A DNA stretch of 64,000 nt. Source: Microbacterium sp. KUDC0406. GTDB taxonomy: Bacteria; Actinomycetota; Actinomycetes; Actinomycetales; Microbacteriaceae. The stretch spans positions 434,001 through 498,000 of the forward strand of contig NZ_CP091138.1 of NCBI RefSeq assembly GCF_021582875.1, read 5' to 3'. Positions 33,492-41,826 of the stretch are shown here, one piece after another; position 1 is the stretch's first letter, and every line of letters begins with the position of its first letter. A program made the position numbers and the translations under genes. Under the pieces are notes generated by a model, which searched no databases, had not been told where the DNA came from, and saw only the letters and a list, made by a program, of their open reading frames with translations.

Positions 33492-33544
33492 GCACGCCCG
33501 CGCCGAGACCGGGGTGCTACGCCCCCGTCTCGGCGCGGGCGTGC
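33492..33544. terminator. Bidirectional hairpin between the reductase and the histidine kinase genes
   Basis: GCACGCCCGCGCCGAGAC (33492-33509) with CGGGG pairs with CCCCG and GTCTCGGCGCGGGCGTGC (33527-33544). The left part is beyond the reductase stop. The right part encodes the last codons of the histidine kinase (PHARAETGA). Confidence 0.75.
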
Positions 33545-34986
33545 GGTTTCGCGGGGAGGCGCACGAGGAAGGTCGTGTCGCCGGGAGCGCTCTGCACCTC
33601 GATCGTGCCGCCGTGGCCCTCCACGATGGCCTTGGCGATCGCGAGGCCGAGGCCGGTCCCGCCGGTCTGGCGGGCACGGGAGACGTCGCCGCGGGCGAAC
33701 CTGGCGAAGAGCTCGTCGCGCACCTCCGGGTCGATGCCGGGGCCGTCGTCGTGCACGCGCAGCTCGGCGCCGTCCGCCGTGGCCGTGAGACTCAGCGTGA
33801 TCGTCGTCCCGGCCGGAGTGTGCGTGCGGGCGTTGGCCAGCAGGTTCGCGACCACCTGGTGCAGGCGGCCGGCGTCGCCGTCGACCATGATCGGCTCCTC
33901 GGGCACGTCCAGTCCCCAGATGTGGTCGGTCGCCGTGGGCCGGGCATCCGTCAGCTCTTCGACTGCGAGCATCGTGAGATCCACCGGGGCGTGGCTCAGC
34001 TCGCGTCCCTCGTCGAGACGGGCCAGCAGCAGCAGATCCTCGACCAGGCGCGTCATCCGCAGCGACTGCGCCTGGATGCGCTCGAGCGCGGTGTGCGCGT
34101 TCTCCGGAAGGCCCTTGTCGCGCAGCGACAGCTCGGAGTAGCCGCGGATCGAGGCCAGTGGCGTTCGGAGCTCATGGCTCGCGTCGGCGACGAACCGCCG
34201 CATCCGCTCCTCGTTGTGCTGGCGGGAGGCGAGGGATGTGTCGACGTGGTCCAGCAGGGTGTTCAGCGCGGCGCCGACGAGGCCGGTCTCCGTGCGGGGG
34301 TCGGCCTCGGCCTCGGGCACGCGCTCGGTGATCGAGACCTCGCCCCGGTCCAGCTGCTTGCTGGCGACCCGGGTCGCCGTCGCGACCACGGCGCGGAGCG
34401 GCCGCAGTCCGACGCTGATCGTCACGGCGGTCGTCAGGGCGAGCAGGATCAGCCCGCCCAGGGTGGCGAGGGCGATCACGGTGAACAGGCGCGTCATGGT
34501 GCTCTGGATCTCGTCGCGCGGGAGACCGGTGACGACGATCGCGTCGCCCGGGGTGTTCTGCGCGACCAGCCGATAGGAGCCGAGTCCTGACAGTGTGGCC
34601 GTGGCGGGCTGCGGCTCGCTCGTCGAGGCGAGGACGTCCTGGAACTGCTTGTCGGTGAGGGCGTGCACTGAGCAGTCGGTATCGATCACGGCACCGGAGG
34701 GCGTGTTCCCCGGAGCTGTCACGGCCACGAGCATCCCGTTGCACTGCACACGACGTCCGTCCAGCACGGTGCGCACGTCGACGTCAGCAGGATTCGTGCG
34801 CATCGCCTGCGTCGTCCAGCTCGCGGTGGTCGCGGCGACGGCACGGAGCTGTGCGTCCAGCTGATTCTGGAGTGTGATCCCCAGCGTGACGCTCGTGATG
34901 ATCGCGACGATGGCGAGGATCAGCGATACGAAGCCGATCACGGCGGCCATCAGCCGCGCCTGCAGGGTCAGCGGGCGGCGCGACAC
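33517..34986 (-). CDS. Membrane sensor histidine kinase
   Basis: This 489-residue kinase has a first membrane helix (residues about 12-35), an external sensing region, a second helix (about 160-185), a HAMP linker, the phospho-acceptor box VADASHELRTPLASIRG, and an ATP-binding domain with NLLANARTHTP (N box), VHDDGPGIDP (G1) and GTGLGLAIAKAIVEGHGG (G2). It should phosphorylate the response regulator encoded 25 bases upstream in the same operon. The signal is unknown. The GTG start at 34986 follows the regulator gene. Its 3' end overlaps the terminator shared with the flavin reductase gene. Confidence 0.9.
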   Translation of the reverse strand: MSRRPLTLQARLMAAVIGFVSLILAIVAIITSVTLGITLQNQLDAQLRAVAATTASWTTQAMRTNPADVDVRTVLDGRRVQCNGMLVAVTAPGNTPSGAVIDTDCSVHALTDKQFQDVLASTSEPQPATATLSGLGSYRLVAQNTPGDAIVVTGLPRDEIQSTMTRLFTVIALATLGGLILLALTTAVTISVGLRPLRAVVATATRVASKQLDRGEVSITERVPEAEADPRTETGLVGAALNTLLDHVDTSLASRQHNEERMRRFVADASHELRTPLASIRGYSELSLRDKGLPENAHTALERIQAQSLRMTRLVEDLLLLARLDEGRELSHAPVDLTMLAVEELTDARPTATDHIWGLDVPEEPIMVDGDAGRLHQVVANLLANARTHTPAGTTITLSLTATADGAELRVHDDGPGIDPEVRDELFARFARGDVSRARQTGGTGLGLAIAKAIVEGHGGTIEVQSAPGDTTFLVRLPAKPHARAETGA

Positions 34987-35011
34987 GGGCGATGCCCCAC
35001 TGCGCCGCGCA

Positions 35012-35740
35012 TCACTGCGGCGCCTTGATCATGTAGCCGACACCGCGCACGGTGTGCAGCAGGGGAGTGCGGCCGGCGTCGATCTTCTTGCGCAGGTACG
35101 AGATGTACAGCTCGACCACCGACGACTTGCCGCCGAAGTCATAGCTCCACACCCGGTCGAGGATCTGCGCCTTCGACAGCACCCGGCGCTCGTTGCGCAT
35201 CAGATACCGGAGCAGCTCGAACTCGGTGGCGGTCAGCTCGATCTCGTCGTCGCCACGGAACACCTCGTGGCTGTCCTCGTTGAGCGAGAGGTCGGCGACC
35301 CGCAGGATCGCCTGCTCGTCATCGGTGCGCACCTGACCGGCGCGACGGATGACGGCGCGCAGACGCGCGATCACCTCCTCCAGGCTGAACGGCTTGGTGA
35401 CGTAGTCGTCGCCGCCGGCGGTGAGGCCCGAGATGCGGTCCTCCACGGCGTCCTTGGCGGTCAGGAACACCACGGGGACGAGGTTGCCCGATTCGCGCAG
35501 CCGGCGAAGCACGCCCATGCCGTCGAGGTCGGGCATCATCACGTCGAGCACGAGCGCATCCGGCTCGAAGTCGCGGGCCACCTGGAGCGCCTCCAGACCG
35601 CTGGCCGCGGTGCGCACCTCCCAGCCCTCCATCCGCAGGGCCATCGCGAGCAGGTCGGTCAGCATCGGCTCGTCATCGACGGCCAGGATGCGCAGCGGGG
35701 ATCCGTCGGGGCGGCGCAGCTCGGGGTGTTCGTTCGACAT
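35012..35740 (-). CDS. OmpR/PhoB-family response regulator
   Basis: This 242-residue regulator has a receiver domain with acidic pocket DDE (residues 22-24), phospho-acceptor Asp66 in LVLDVMMPDLDGM and Lys in FLTAKDAVEDRISG, and a winged-helix output domain (residues about 145-240) ending AGRTPLLHTVRGVGYMIKA. It should bind direct repeats in target promoters as a dimer after phosphorylation by the partner kinase. GACAAT lies six bases before ATG 35740, another leaderless arrangement. No target is identified in the window; the adjoining flavin module is only a candidate by proximity. Confidence 0.92.
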   Translation of the reverse strand: MSNEHPELRRPDGSPLRILAVDDEPMLTDLLAMALRMEGWEVRTAASGLEALQVARDFEPDALVLDVMMPDLDGMGVLRRLRESGNLVPVVFLTAKDAVEDRISGLTAGGDDYVTKPFSLEEVIARLRAVIRRAGQVRTDDEQAILRVADLSLNEDSHEVFRGDDEIELTATEFELLRYLMRNERRVLSKAQILDRVWSYDFGGKSSVVELYISYLRKKIDAGRTPLLHTVRGVGYMIKAPQ

Positions 35741-35891
35741 GGTCCCATTGTCATGCCGCAGTCATCGAGAATCCATAGGTTCCGCTATGGGGCGGCTGTG
35801 AGCAGACCGATCGTCCGGATCATCCGACCGAGCGTCCGCGAGCGCGGTCGTCCTGTTCCGGATGTCGGAGGCGCCGCCTATCGTCGGAGAG

Positions 35892-37118
35892 ATGACAGAA
35901 CAGCTGATCATCAGAGCACGATCCGTCGACGACGTCGTCGAGGCGGTCGGCCGGGCTCGGAGGGAAGGACTGGGGATCACGGTCGTGGCAGGCGGGCACG
36001 GACCGTGGTCGCGCAACCCCGACGAGGGGATGCGCATCGAACTGTCGGCGATCGCCGGCATCGACATCGACGGCACGACCGTGCGCGTGGGCGGCGGCGC
36101 GACCTGGGGAGCGGTCGCCGCCCGTCTGGCCGACCACGGACTGGCGATCAGCTCCGGCGACACCGCATCCGTCGGGGTCGGCGGCCTCACACTGGGCGGC
36201 GGCATCGGATGGATGACGCGGCTCTGGGGGCTCGCCGTCGACCAGCTCGTCGGCGCGCAGGTGGTGACGGCGTCCGGCGAAGTGGTCGAGACCTCGGCGA
36301 CGCGGCATTCGGGGCTGTTCTGGGGACTGCGCGGTGGTGGCGGCAACTTCGGCGTCGTCACGCGATTCGACTTCGCCGCGCATCCGCTGCCCGCGATCGT
36401 GCACGCCGAGTACTCCGGAGACACCGACGCCGCGGCGCTGCTCCGCGCGACGCGCGAGGCGCTGCGCGACGCGCCCCGCGAACTGACCGTGACCTACATG
36501 GACGTCCCGCCTATGGATCCGAGCGCACCGGCCGGTGCCCGGTTGATCGCGGTCTGGGCCGGAGCGGAGGAGGACGCGCTGCGTGAGGTGCTCGCACCCA
36601 TCGGTGCCCTCGACGGCGTGGAGACGGCGATCACGACGCCGGCGTACCGCGACATCCTGATGGAGATGCCGCAGCCCGACGACCCCGATCAGCAGCCGCC
36701 CGGCTTCATCGGAGGGAACGGGCTGTTCGCCGAACTCGACGACGATCTGATTGCTCGCCTGATCGCGTTCCGCGCCGACCATCCGGCCTCCGTCGTGTTC
36801 CTGCGCTCGCTCGGAGGAGCCTTCGGCGAAGTGCCCCAGGAGAGCACGGCCTTCCCCGCGCGGGACGCGACGTGGTTCGTGATGGCCGGCGGATTCGACA
36901 TCCCCGGCCTCGTCGACGACGGCGCGCGAGCGGCGATCGCCGCCGACTGGTCGCGCATCGAGGCCGGGCGTCTCGCGGAGTACGGGAACTTCGCCGACAC
37001 CGAGCGCCCCGAGGCGGTGCCGGGAATGTTCACCGGCGCGGCTTACGAGCGGTTGCGTGCGGTGAAGGCGGAATGGGATCCGCAGAACGTGTTCCGGCGC
37101 AATCACAACATCGTCTGA
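35892..37118 (+). CDS. FAD-linked oxidase (berberine-bridge/VAO family)
   Basis: This 408-residue flavoprotein has the PP-type FAD-binding domain: VVAGGHGPWSRNPDEGMRI with His36, the usual covalent FAD attachment residue, then GGATWGAVAARLADHGLAIS and GVGGLTLGGGIGWMTR. The C-terminal BBE segment is WDPQNVFRRNHNI. The Cys that forms a second covalent bond in bicovalent members is replaced (DTASVGVGG), so only one link is expected. It oxidises an alcohol, sugar or amine with oxygen or another acceptor. Substrate unknown. ATG 35892 follows CGGAGAG, better than an ATG 30 bases upstream. Confidence 0.85.
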   Translation: MTEQLIIRARSVDDVVEAVGRARREGLGITVVAGGHGPWSRNPDEGMRIELSAIAGIDIDGTTVRVGGGATWGAVAARLADHGLAISSGDTASVGVGGLTLGGGIGWMTRLWGLAVDQLVGAQVVTASGEVVETSATRHSGLFWGLRGGGGNFGVVTRFDFAAHPLPAIVHAEYSGDTDAAALLRATREALRDAPRELTVTYMDVPPMDPSAPAGARLIAVWAGAEEDALREVLAPIGALDGVETAITTPAYRDILMEMPQPDDPDQQPPGFIGGNGLFAELDDDLIARLIAFRADHPASVVFLRSLGGAFGEVPQESTAFPARDATWFVMAGGFDIPGLVDDGARAAIAADWSRIEAGRLAEYGNFADTERPEAVPGMFTGAAYERLRAVKAEWDPQNVFRRNHNIV

Positions 37119-37128
37119 GAAGCGGAAC

Positions 37129-37157
37129 GGGGCCGGATGCCGGCGGCATCCGGCCCC
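37129..37157. terminator. Hairpin terminator between convergent genes
   Basis: GGGGCCGGATGCC (37129-37141) and GGCATCCGGCCCC (37145-37157) form a perfect 13-base-pair stem with a three-base loop. It lies between the convergent stops of the FAD oxidase and gnd genes and can serve both. Confidence 0.8.
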
Positions 37158-37175
37158 GAACTCAGGGCGCGGGGA

Positions 37176-38657
37176 TCAGTGCGTGTCCTCGGCCTCGATC
37201 TCGGTGCGGTCGCCCGACCACAGCGTGTGGAAGGTGCCCGGCTTGTCGATGCGCTTGTAGGTGTGTGCTCCGAAGAAGTCGCGCTGGCCCTGCACCAGCG
37301 CGGCGGGCAGCCGGTCGGCGCGGATGCCGTCGTAGTACGACAGCGACGACGAGAACGCCGGGGCCGGGATGCCGGCGGTGGCCGCGGCGATGACGACGCG
37401 GCGCCAGGCCGCCTGGCCGCGGGTCAGCGCCTCGGCGAAGTACGGTGCGGCCATCAGCACCGGCAGCTCCGGGTCCTGGGCGTAGGCGTCGGCGATGCGG
37501 TTCAGGAACTGGGCGCGGATGATGCATCCGCCGCGCCAGATCTTCGACACGGCGCCGAGGTCGATCTGCCAGTCGTACTCGGCGGCGCCGGCACGGATCT
37601 CGTCGAAGCCCTGCGAGTAGGCGACGATCTTCGACGCGTACAGTGCCAGCCGCACGTCCTCGATGAACGCGTCGACGTCCTCGCCCTGGTAGGTGGGTCC
37701 CTGTCGAACGGCGTCGGGACCGGGCAGAGCGGCAGCGACGGCACGCTGCTCGGGGTGGCTCGAGAGCGAGCGGGCGAACGTGGCCTCGGCGATGCCGGAG
37801 ACCGGGGTGCCCAGAGCGAGGGCGGTCTGCACTGTCCAGGCGCCGGTGCCCTTGGCCCCTGCCTGATCGACGATGACATCGACGAGCGGCTGCCCGGTGG
37901 CGGCGTCGGTCTGGCGGAGCACCTCGGCGGTGATCTCGATCAGATACGACTCCAGCTCGCCGCCGTTCCACTCCGCGAAGATCTCGGCGATCTCGGCGGG
38001 GGACTTGCCCGTGCCGCGGCGGATCAGATCGTAGGCCTCGGCGATCAGCTGCATGTCGGCGTACTCGATGCCGTTGTGCACCATCTTCACGAAGTGACCG
38101 GCGCCGTCGTGGCCGATGTGGGTGACGCACGGCTCGCCCTCGGCGACCGCCGCGATGGAGCGCAGGATCGGTCCCAGCGTGACCCACGACTCGTCCGACC
38201 CGCCCGGCATGATGGACGGGCCGAGCAGCGCGCCCTCCTCGCCACCGGAGATCCCGGCGCCGACGTAGTTGATGCCCGTCTCATGGACCGCCTTCTCGCG
38301 ACGGATCGTGTCGGGGAAGTACGCGTTGCCGCCGTCGACGATGATGTCGCCCGGCTCGAAGACCCGCACCAGCTCGTCGATGACGGCGTCGGTCGGACCG
38401 CCGGCCTTGACCATGATGATGGCCGTGCGCGGTGTCTGCAGGCTGGCGGCGAACTCCTCGTACGAGAACGCGGGGATGAACCCGGCCCCGGGGTGCGCGG
38501 CGACGAGCTCGTCCGTCTTCGTGCGGGAGCGGTTCAGCACCGCCACCGTGTTGCCCTCACGACTGGCGAGGTTGCGGGCCAGGTTCGAGCCCATCACGGC
38601 GAGTCCGACGACTCCGATGTTGGCTGCGGCTTCGGGCTCGGTTGCGGCATTAGACAC
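37176..38657 (-). CDS. gnd: 6-phosphogluconate dehydrogenase (decarboxylating)
   Basis: This 493-residue enzyme converts 6-phosphogluconate to ribulose 5-phosphate, CO2 and NADPH. It has the NADP-binding GLAVMGSNLARNLASREG, the substrate motif IIVDGGNAYFPDTIRRE, GAGISGGEEGALLGPSIMPG and the catalytic HFVKMVHNGIEYADMQLI. The full-length C-terminal helical domain and tail (IDKPGTFHTLW) are present, so it is the long NADP form. GTG 38657 is preceded by AAGGAG. It lies next to the sugar-acid cluster whose kinase would produce its substrate, but has its own direction and terminator. Confidence 0.95.
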   Translation of the reverse strand: MSNAATEPEAAANIGVVGLAVMGSNLARNLASREGNTVAVLNRSRTKTDELVAAHPGAGFIPAFSYEEFAASLQTPRTAIIMVKAGGPTDAVIDELVRVFEPGDIIVDGGNAYFPDTIRREKAVHETGINYVGAGISGGEEGALLGPSIMPGGSDESWVTLGPILRSIAAVAEGEPCVTHIGHDGAGHFVKMVHNGIEYADMQLIAEAYDLIRRGTGKSPAEIAEIFAEWNGGELESYLIEITAEVLRQTDAATGQPLVDVIVDQAGAKGTGAWTVQTALALGTPVSGIAEATFARSLSSHPEQRAVAAALPGPDAVRQGPTYQGEDVDAFIEDVRLALYASKIVAYSQGFDEIRAGAAEYDWQIDLGAVSKIWRGGCIIRAQFLNRIADAYAQDPELPVLMAAPYFAEALTRGQAAWRRVVIAAATAGIPAPAFSSSLSYYDGIRADRLPAALVQGQRDFFGAHTYKRIDKPGTFHTLWSGDRTEIEAEDTH

Positions 38658-38708
38658 TGTGTGCTCCTTGATCGGACAGACGGTTTCCAGAGTATCGCTG
38701 TCGCCCGC

Positions 38709-39599
38709 TCAGGCGGTTCGTGTGTCGCGTTCGGCGATGAAGCGCCGGGCGACGCTGATGTCGCGCTCGCCCCAACCCGATGCGACGAGTTCGTCGAACG
38801 CGGCGCGGAGGGCGGGAAGCAGCACGGCGGCGGTCCCCGTCGATTCCGCGATGTCGTGCGCGAACCCGAGGTCCTTCACCATGTACCGGGCGATGCCGCT
38901 GGGGGAGTCGTCACCGGTGACCAGCTTCTCCTTGCGGCTGCGCAGCAGATTCGAGCCCGCGTAGCCGCCGCCGAGCAGAGTCCACATCGCCTCCAGGTCG
39001 AGGCCCGAGCGGTCGGCGAGCACGGTCGCCTCCGAGAGCGCGAGGATCGTGGCGGAGACGACCAGCTGGTTGCAGGCCTTCGCGACCTCGCCGGCGCCGA
39101 GCGGCCCGAGGTGCACCGGAGTGCCGCACGGCGCGAGCAGCTCTGCGGCGCGCGCCGCGTCGTCGTCGGACCCGCCGAGCATGATCGACAGTGTGCCGGC
39201 GGTGGCGCCGTCGACCCCGCCGGAGACGGGGCAGTCCACGACGCGGACGCGACCGTCCGTACGGGTGTGCAGCCGGTCGGCGAGATCGCGCACGCCGGGG
39301 GCCGACGACGTGGAGCCGATCATGATCAGCAGGTCGCCTGCGCCGGCGAGCAGGCCGTCGGGTCCGTCGATCAGGGCCTCGAGTTCGGGCAGATCGGGCA
39401 GCATCGTGAGTACGGCGTCGACGCGCTCGGCGAGTTCGCGCGGGGTGCCGACGAGCTCGGCCCCTGCGGAGGTCAGCTCGGGCTGTTCCCGGCGCGAGGT
39501 GATGACGAGATGTCCGCGGTCGGCGAGGAGGCGCGCGGACATCGGGTGCCCCATCGCGCCGAGGCCGATCACGCCGAGCCGGTGTGTCGTGACTGTCAT
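38709..39599 (-). CDS. NAD(P)-dependent beta-hydroxyacid dehydrogenase
   Basis: This 296-residue protein belongs to the 3-hydroxyisobutyrate/tartronate semialdehyde reductase family: Rossmann start LGVIGLGAMGHPMSARLLAD, substrate loop DCPVSGGVDGATAGTLSIM, and the catalytic Lys in GAGEVAKACNQLVVSATI. Possible products include glycerate or other hydroxyacids. Which one is not evident. ATG 39599 gives the standard N terminus. It diverges from the 2-hydroxyacid dehydrogenase gene, and the shared intergenic region holds an operator-like sequence also present before the MHS transporter gene. Confidence 0.87.
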   Translation of the reverse strand: MTVTTHRLGVIGLGAMGHPMSARLLADRGHLVITSRREQPELTSAGAELVGTPRELAERVDAVLTMLPDLPELEALIDGPDGLLAGAGDLLIMIGSTSSAPGVRDLADRLHTRTDGRVRVVDCPVSGGVDGATAGTLSIMLGGSDDDAARAAELLAPCGTPVHLGPLGAGEVAKACNQLVVSATILALSEATVLADRSGLDLEAMWTLLGGGYAGSNLLRSRKEKLVTGDDSPSGIARYMVKDLGFAHDIAESTGTAAVLLPALRAAFDELVASGWGERDISVARRFIAERDTRTA

Positions 39600-39618
39600 G
39601 CGCCTCAGCATATCGACA

Positions 39619-39634
39619 ATTCAGCAGGTTGAAC
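39619..39634. promoter_or_regulatory. Putative IclR-type operator in the divergent dehydrogenase promoter region
   Basis: ATTCAGCAGGTTGAAC matches GTTCAAAGGGTTGAAC at 41755-41770 at 12 of 16 positions and has half-sites TTCA and TTGAAC in inverted order. A second, weaker inverted pair (TTGAAC...CTGAAT) follows to 39653. Confidence 0.5.
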
Positions 39635-39728
39635 AGTATGCAACAGACTGAATCTATGGGAGAATGAGTGCCGAGCCGTGAGCGGCCTCGCCCGGGGCGG
39701 GCGGCCGCGGCGATCGACAGGAGGCGCG

Positions 39729-40805
39729 ATGACGACCGAGCAACAGCACCAGGCGAACGCGGGATCGCTGCGGGTGGTGGCACCCGTTCCGCTGCGACCG
39801 GATCTCGCGGACCTGATCGAGAGGCTCGAGCCGAGGGTGCGCATGGTCCTGGCGACGGAGCTGGTCAGGCCGATGCGCGGTCCGGCCGACTGGTCGGGCG
39901 ACCCCGCCTTCACCCGCTCCGCAGAGCAGCAGCGCGCGTTCGATGATCTCATCGACTCCGCCGACGCTCTCTTCGGCATCCCCGATGTGGATCCGGCGGC
40001 GCTCGCGCGCACGGTGCGCGCCAATCCGGGCCTGCGCTGGGTGATGACCACCGCCGCGGGTGGCGGGTCCCAGGTGAAGGCGGCCGGACTCGATCGCGAG
40101 GAGCTGGACCGCGTGGTGTTCAGCACCAGCGCCGGCGTGCACGGCGGGCCGCTCGCGGAGTTCGCGGTGCTCGGGGTGCTCGCCGGGGCGAAGGATCTGC
40201 CCCGGCTGCAGGAGGATCAGCGCGGCGATCGCTGGAGTCCGCGCTGGGAGATGCGTCAGCTCGATGAGATGACCGTGCTCGTGGTCGGTCTCGGCGGCAT
40301 CGGCAGGGAGTGCGCCCGGCGCTTCCATGCGCTCGGCGCCACGGTGTGGGGCACCAGCAGATCGGGGGCGCCGGTGCCCGGCGTCGACCGGCTCGTGTCG
40401 CTGGACGATCTCGTCGTCGCGGCCGCCGAGGCGGATGCGATCGTCGTCACGCTGCCGGGCACGGATCAGACGCATCACCTGATCGGCGCGGAGGTGCTGG
40501 CCGCCGTGCGGCCCGGTACGATCCTCGCGAGCGTCGGGCGGGGCACCGTCATCGATGAGAGCGCCCTGCTGGAGGCGCTCGACGCCGGACGCATCGCCTT
40601 CGCCGCGATGGACGTCTTCGAGGTGGAACCGCTGCCCGCGGAGTCGCCGCTGTGGCAGCATCCGCGCGTGCTGGTGAGCCCGCACACCGCGGCCCTCAGC
40701 TCGAAGGAGGAGGAGCGCATCGCCCGGCGCTTCGCCGCCGAGGCGACGCGCCTTCTCGACGGCCGGCCGCTGCAGGCGGAAGTCGATACTGTCGAGTTCT
40801 ACTGA
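39729..40805 (+). CDS. D-isomer-specific 2-hydroxyacid dehydrogenase
   Basis: This 358-residue oxidoreductase has NAD(P)-binding motif VVGLGGIGRECARRFHALGA (residues about 184-203) and the catalytic trio: Arg in ASVGRGTVIDE, Glu in AMDVFEVEPLP and His in SPHTAALSSKEE. It reduces a 2-keto acid such as 2-ketogluconate, glyoxylate or hydroxypyruvate, or the reverse. The exact substrate is unassigned. ATG 39729 follows AGGAGGCGCG; an in-frame GTG 51 bases upstream lacks a site. The gene precedes an IclR regulator by 47 bases and belongs to the sugar-acid cluster. Confidence 0.87.
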   Translation: MTTEQQHQANAGSLRVVAPVPLRPDLADLIERLEPRVRMVLATELVRPMRGPADWSGDPAFTRSAEQQRAFDDLIDSADALFGIPDVDPAALARTVRANPGLRWVMTTAAGGGSQVKAAGLDREELDRVVFSTSAGVHGGPLAEFAVLGVLAGAKDLPRLQEDQRGDRWSPRWEMRQLDEMTVLVVGLGGIGRECARRFHALGATVWGTSRSGAPVPGVDRLVSLDDLVVAAAEADAIVVTLPGTDQTHHLIGAEVLAAVRPGTILASVGRGTVIDESALLEALDAGRIAFAAMDVFEVEPLPAESPLWQHPRVLVSPHTAALSSKEEERIARRFAAEATRLLDGRPLQAEVDTVEFY

Positions 40806-40852
40806 TCGGGTCCGGAGTCCGGCGGCGCCGAGCCGCGGCAGGGGAGGAACGC

Positions 40853-41665
40853 ATGACCGACGAAGCCGAGACCCGCGACGGTCGTGATCCCGCACCGGCG
40901 GTGACGCGTGCCATCCGCCTGCTGGGTCTTCTCGCCGAGGCGGAGGACCCGCGCACGCTCACGGAGCTCGCCGCCGGACTCGGACTGGCGAAGTCGTCGA
41001 CGACGAACCTGTGCCTCGCGCTCGAGGCGGGCGGGATGATCGACCGCACGCCGCTCGGCTATCGGCTGGGCAAGCGCACCGCCGAGCTGGGCGGTGCCTT
41101 CGCCGCCCAGTTCAACCAGGTGCGCGAGTTCTACGACGTCTGCGACTCGTCTCCGGTGCTGCGATCCGAGCTCGTGCAGGTCGCGATGCTGGACGGCACG
41201 GATGCTCTCTATCTGGCGCGTCACGAGGGCTCCAGGTCGCTGAGACTGGGCACTCCGCTCGGCTCGCGCCTTCCGGCCGCGCTGTCCGCCGCCGGTCGTG
41301 CGCTGCTGATGACCATGTCCGACGCGGAGGTCGAGCGGATGCTGGGCGATGCGCCCGGGTTCCCGGAGATCACCGAGCACAGCATCCGTTCGCTGCCGGA
41401 GCTGCTCGCGGTGCTGCAGACCGCTCGGGAGCGCGGTTGGGCGCTCGACGAGGAGGGGTCGTTCGGCGGCGTGGTCGGGGTCGCGGTGCCGCTGCCGGGC
41501 TGGGCGCCGTCGGATCCGCCGCTCGCCCTGGGCGCGGCGATCCCCGTCGCGGCGGCCGGGTTCGCCAGGATCGAGCGGGTCGGCGCGGCACTCATCGATG
41601 CCGCCGCGGCGCTGACGAACCCGTTCAGCGCCGCCACCCGCGGTGCCCGCGCCACCCGCGGCTGA
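40853..41665 (+). CDS. IclR-family transcriptional regulator
   Basis: This 270-residue regulator has an N-terminal winged helix (AVTRAIRLLGLLAEAEDPRT, then TELAAGLGLAKSSTTNLCLA, recognition helix about residues 45-60) and a C-terminal effector-binding domain with SRLPAALSAAGRALLMTM and GWALDEEGSFGGVVGVAVP. Members bind palindromic operators near promoters and respond to small organic acids. GGGGAGG precedes ATG 40853. Its most likely targets are its own cluster: matching inverted repeats lie in front of the MHS transporter gene (41755-41789) and in the divergent region at 39619. Confidence 0.9.
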   Translation: MTDEAETRDGRDPAPAVTRAIRLLGLLAEAEDPRTLTELAAGLGLAKSSTTNLCLALEAGGMIDRTPLGYRLGKRTAELGGAFAAQFNQVREFYDVCDSSPVLRSELVQVAMLDGTDALYLARHEGSRSLRLGTPLGSRLPAALSAAGRALLMTMSDAEVERMLGDAPGFPEITEHSIRSLPELLAVLQTARERGWALDEEGSFGGVVGVAVPLPGWAPSDPPLALGAAIPVAAAGFARIERVGAALIDAAAALTNPFSAATRGARATRG

Positions 41666-41754
41666 GACTGCTGCACCAGCACTTCGAGGCGATCCGTCAG
41701 GCGACGGGTCGCCTCTTCTCGAGCGCGCCGCATTTGACACTGCCTGGCGTCAGC

Positions 41755-41793
41755 GTTCAAAGGGTTGAACTTGATTCAAAGGGTTGGTATGGT
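41755..41793 (+). promoter_or_regulatory. Promoter of the MHS transporter operon with overlapping IclR-type operators
   Basis: TTGAAC (41765-41770) and TATGGT (41788-41793) are spaced by 17 bases, a good sigma70-type promoter. GTTCAAAGGGTTGAAC (41755-41770) is an inverted repeat that covers the -35 box, and ATTCAAAGGGTTGG (41774-41787) repeats most of it in the spacer. Confidence 0.6.
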
Positions 41794-41826
41794 GTGCTGA
41801 ATGCAGAGCCGATCGAAGGAGATGGC

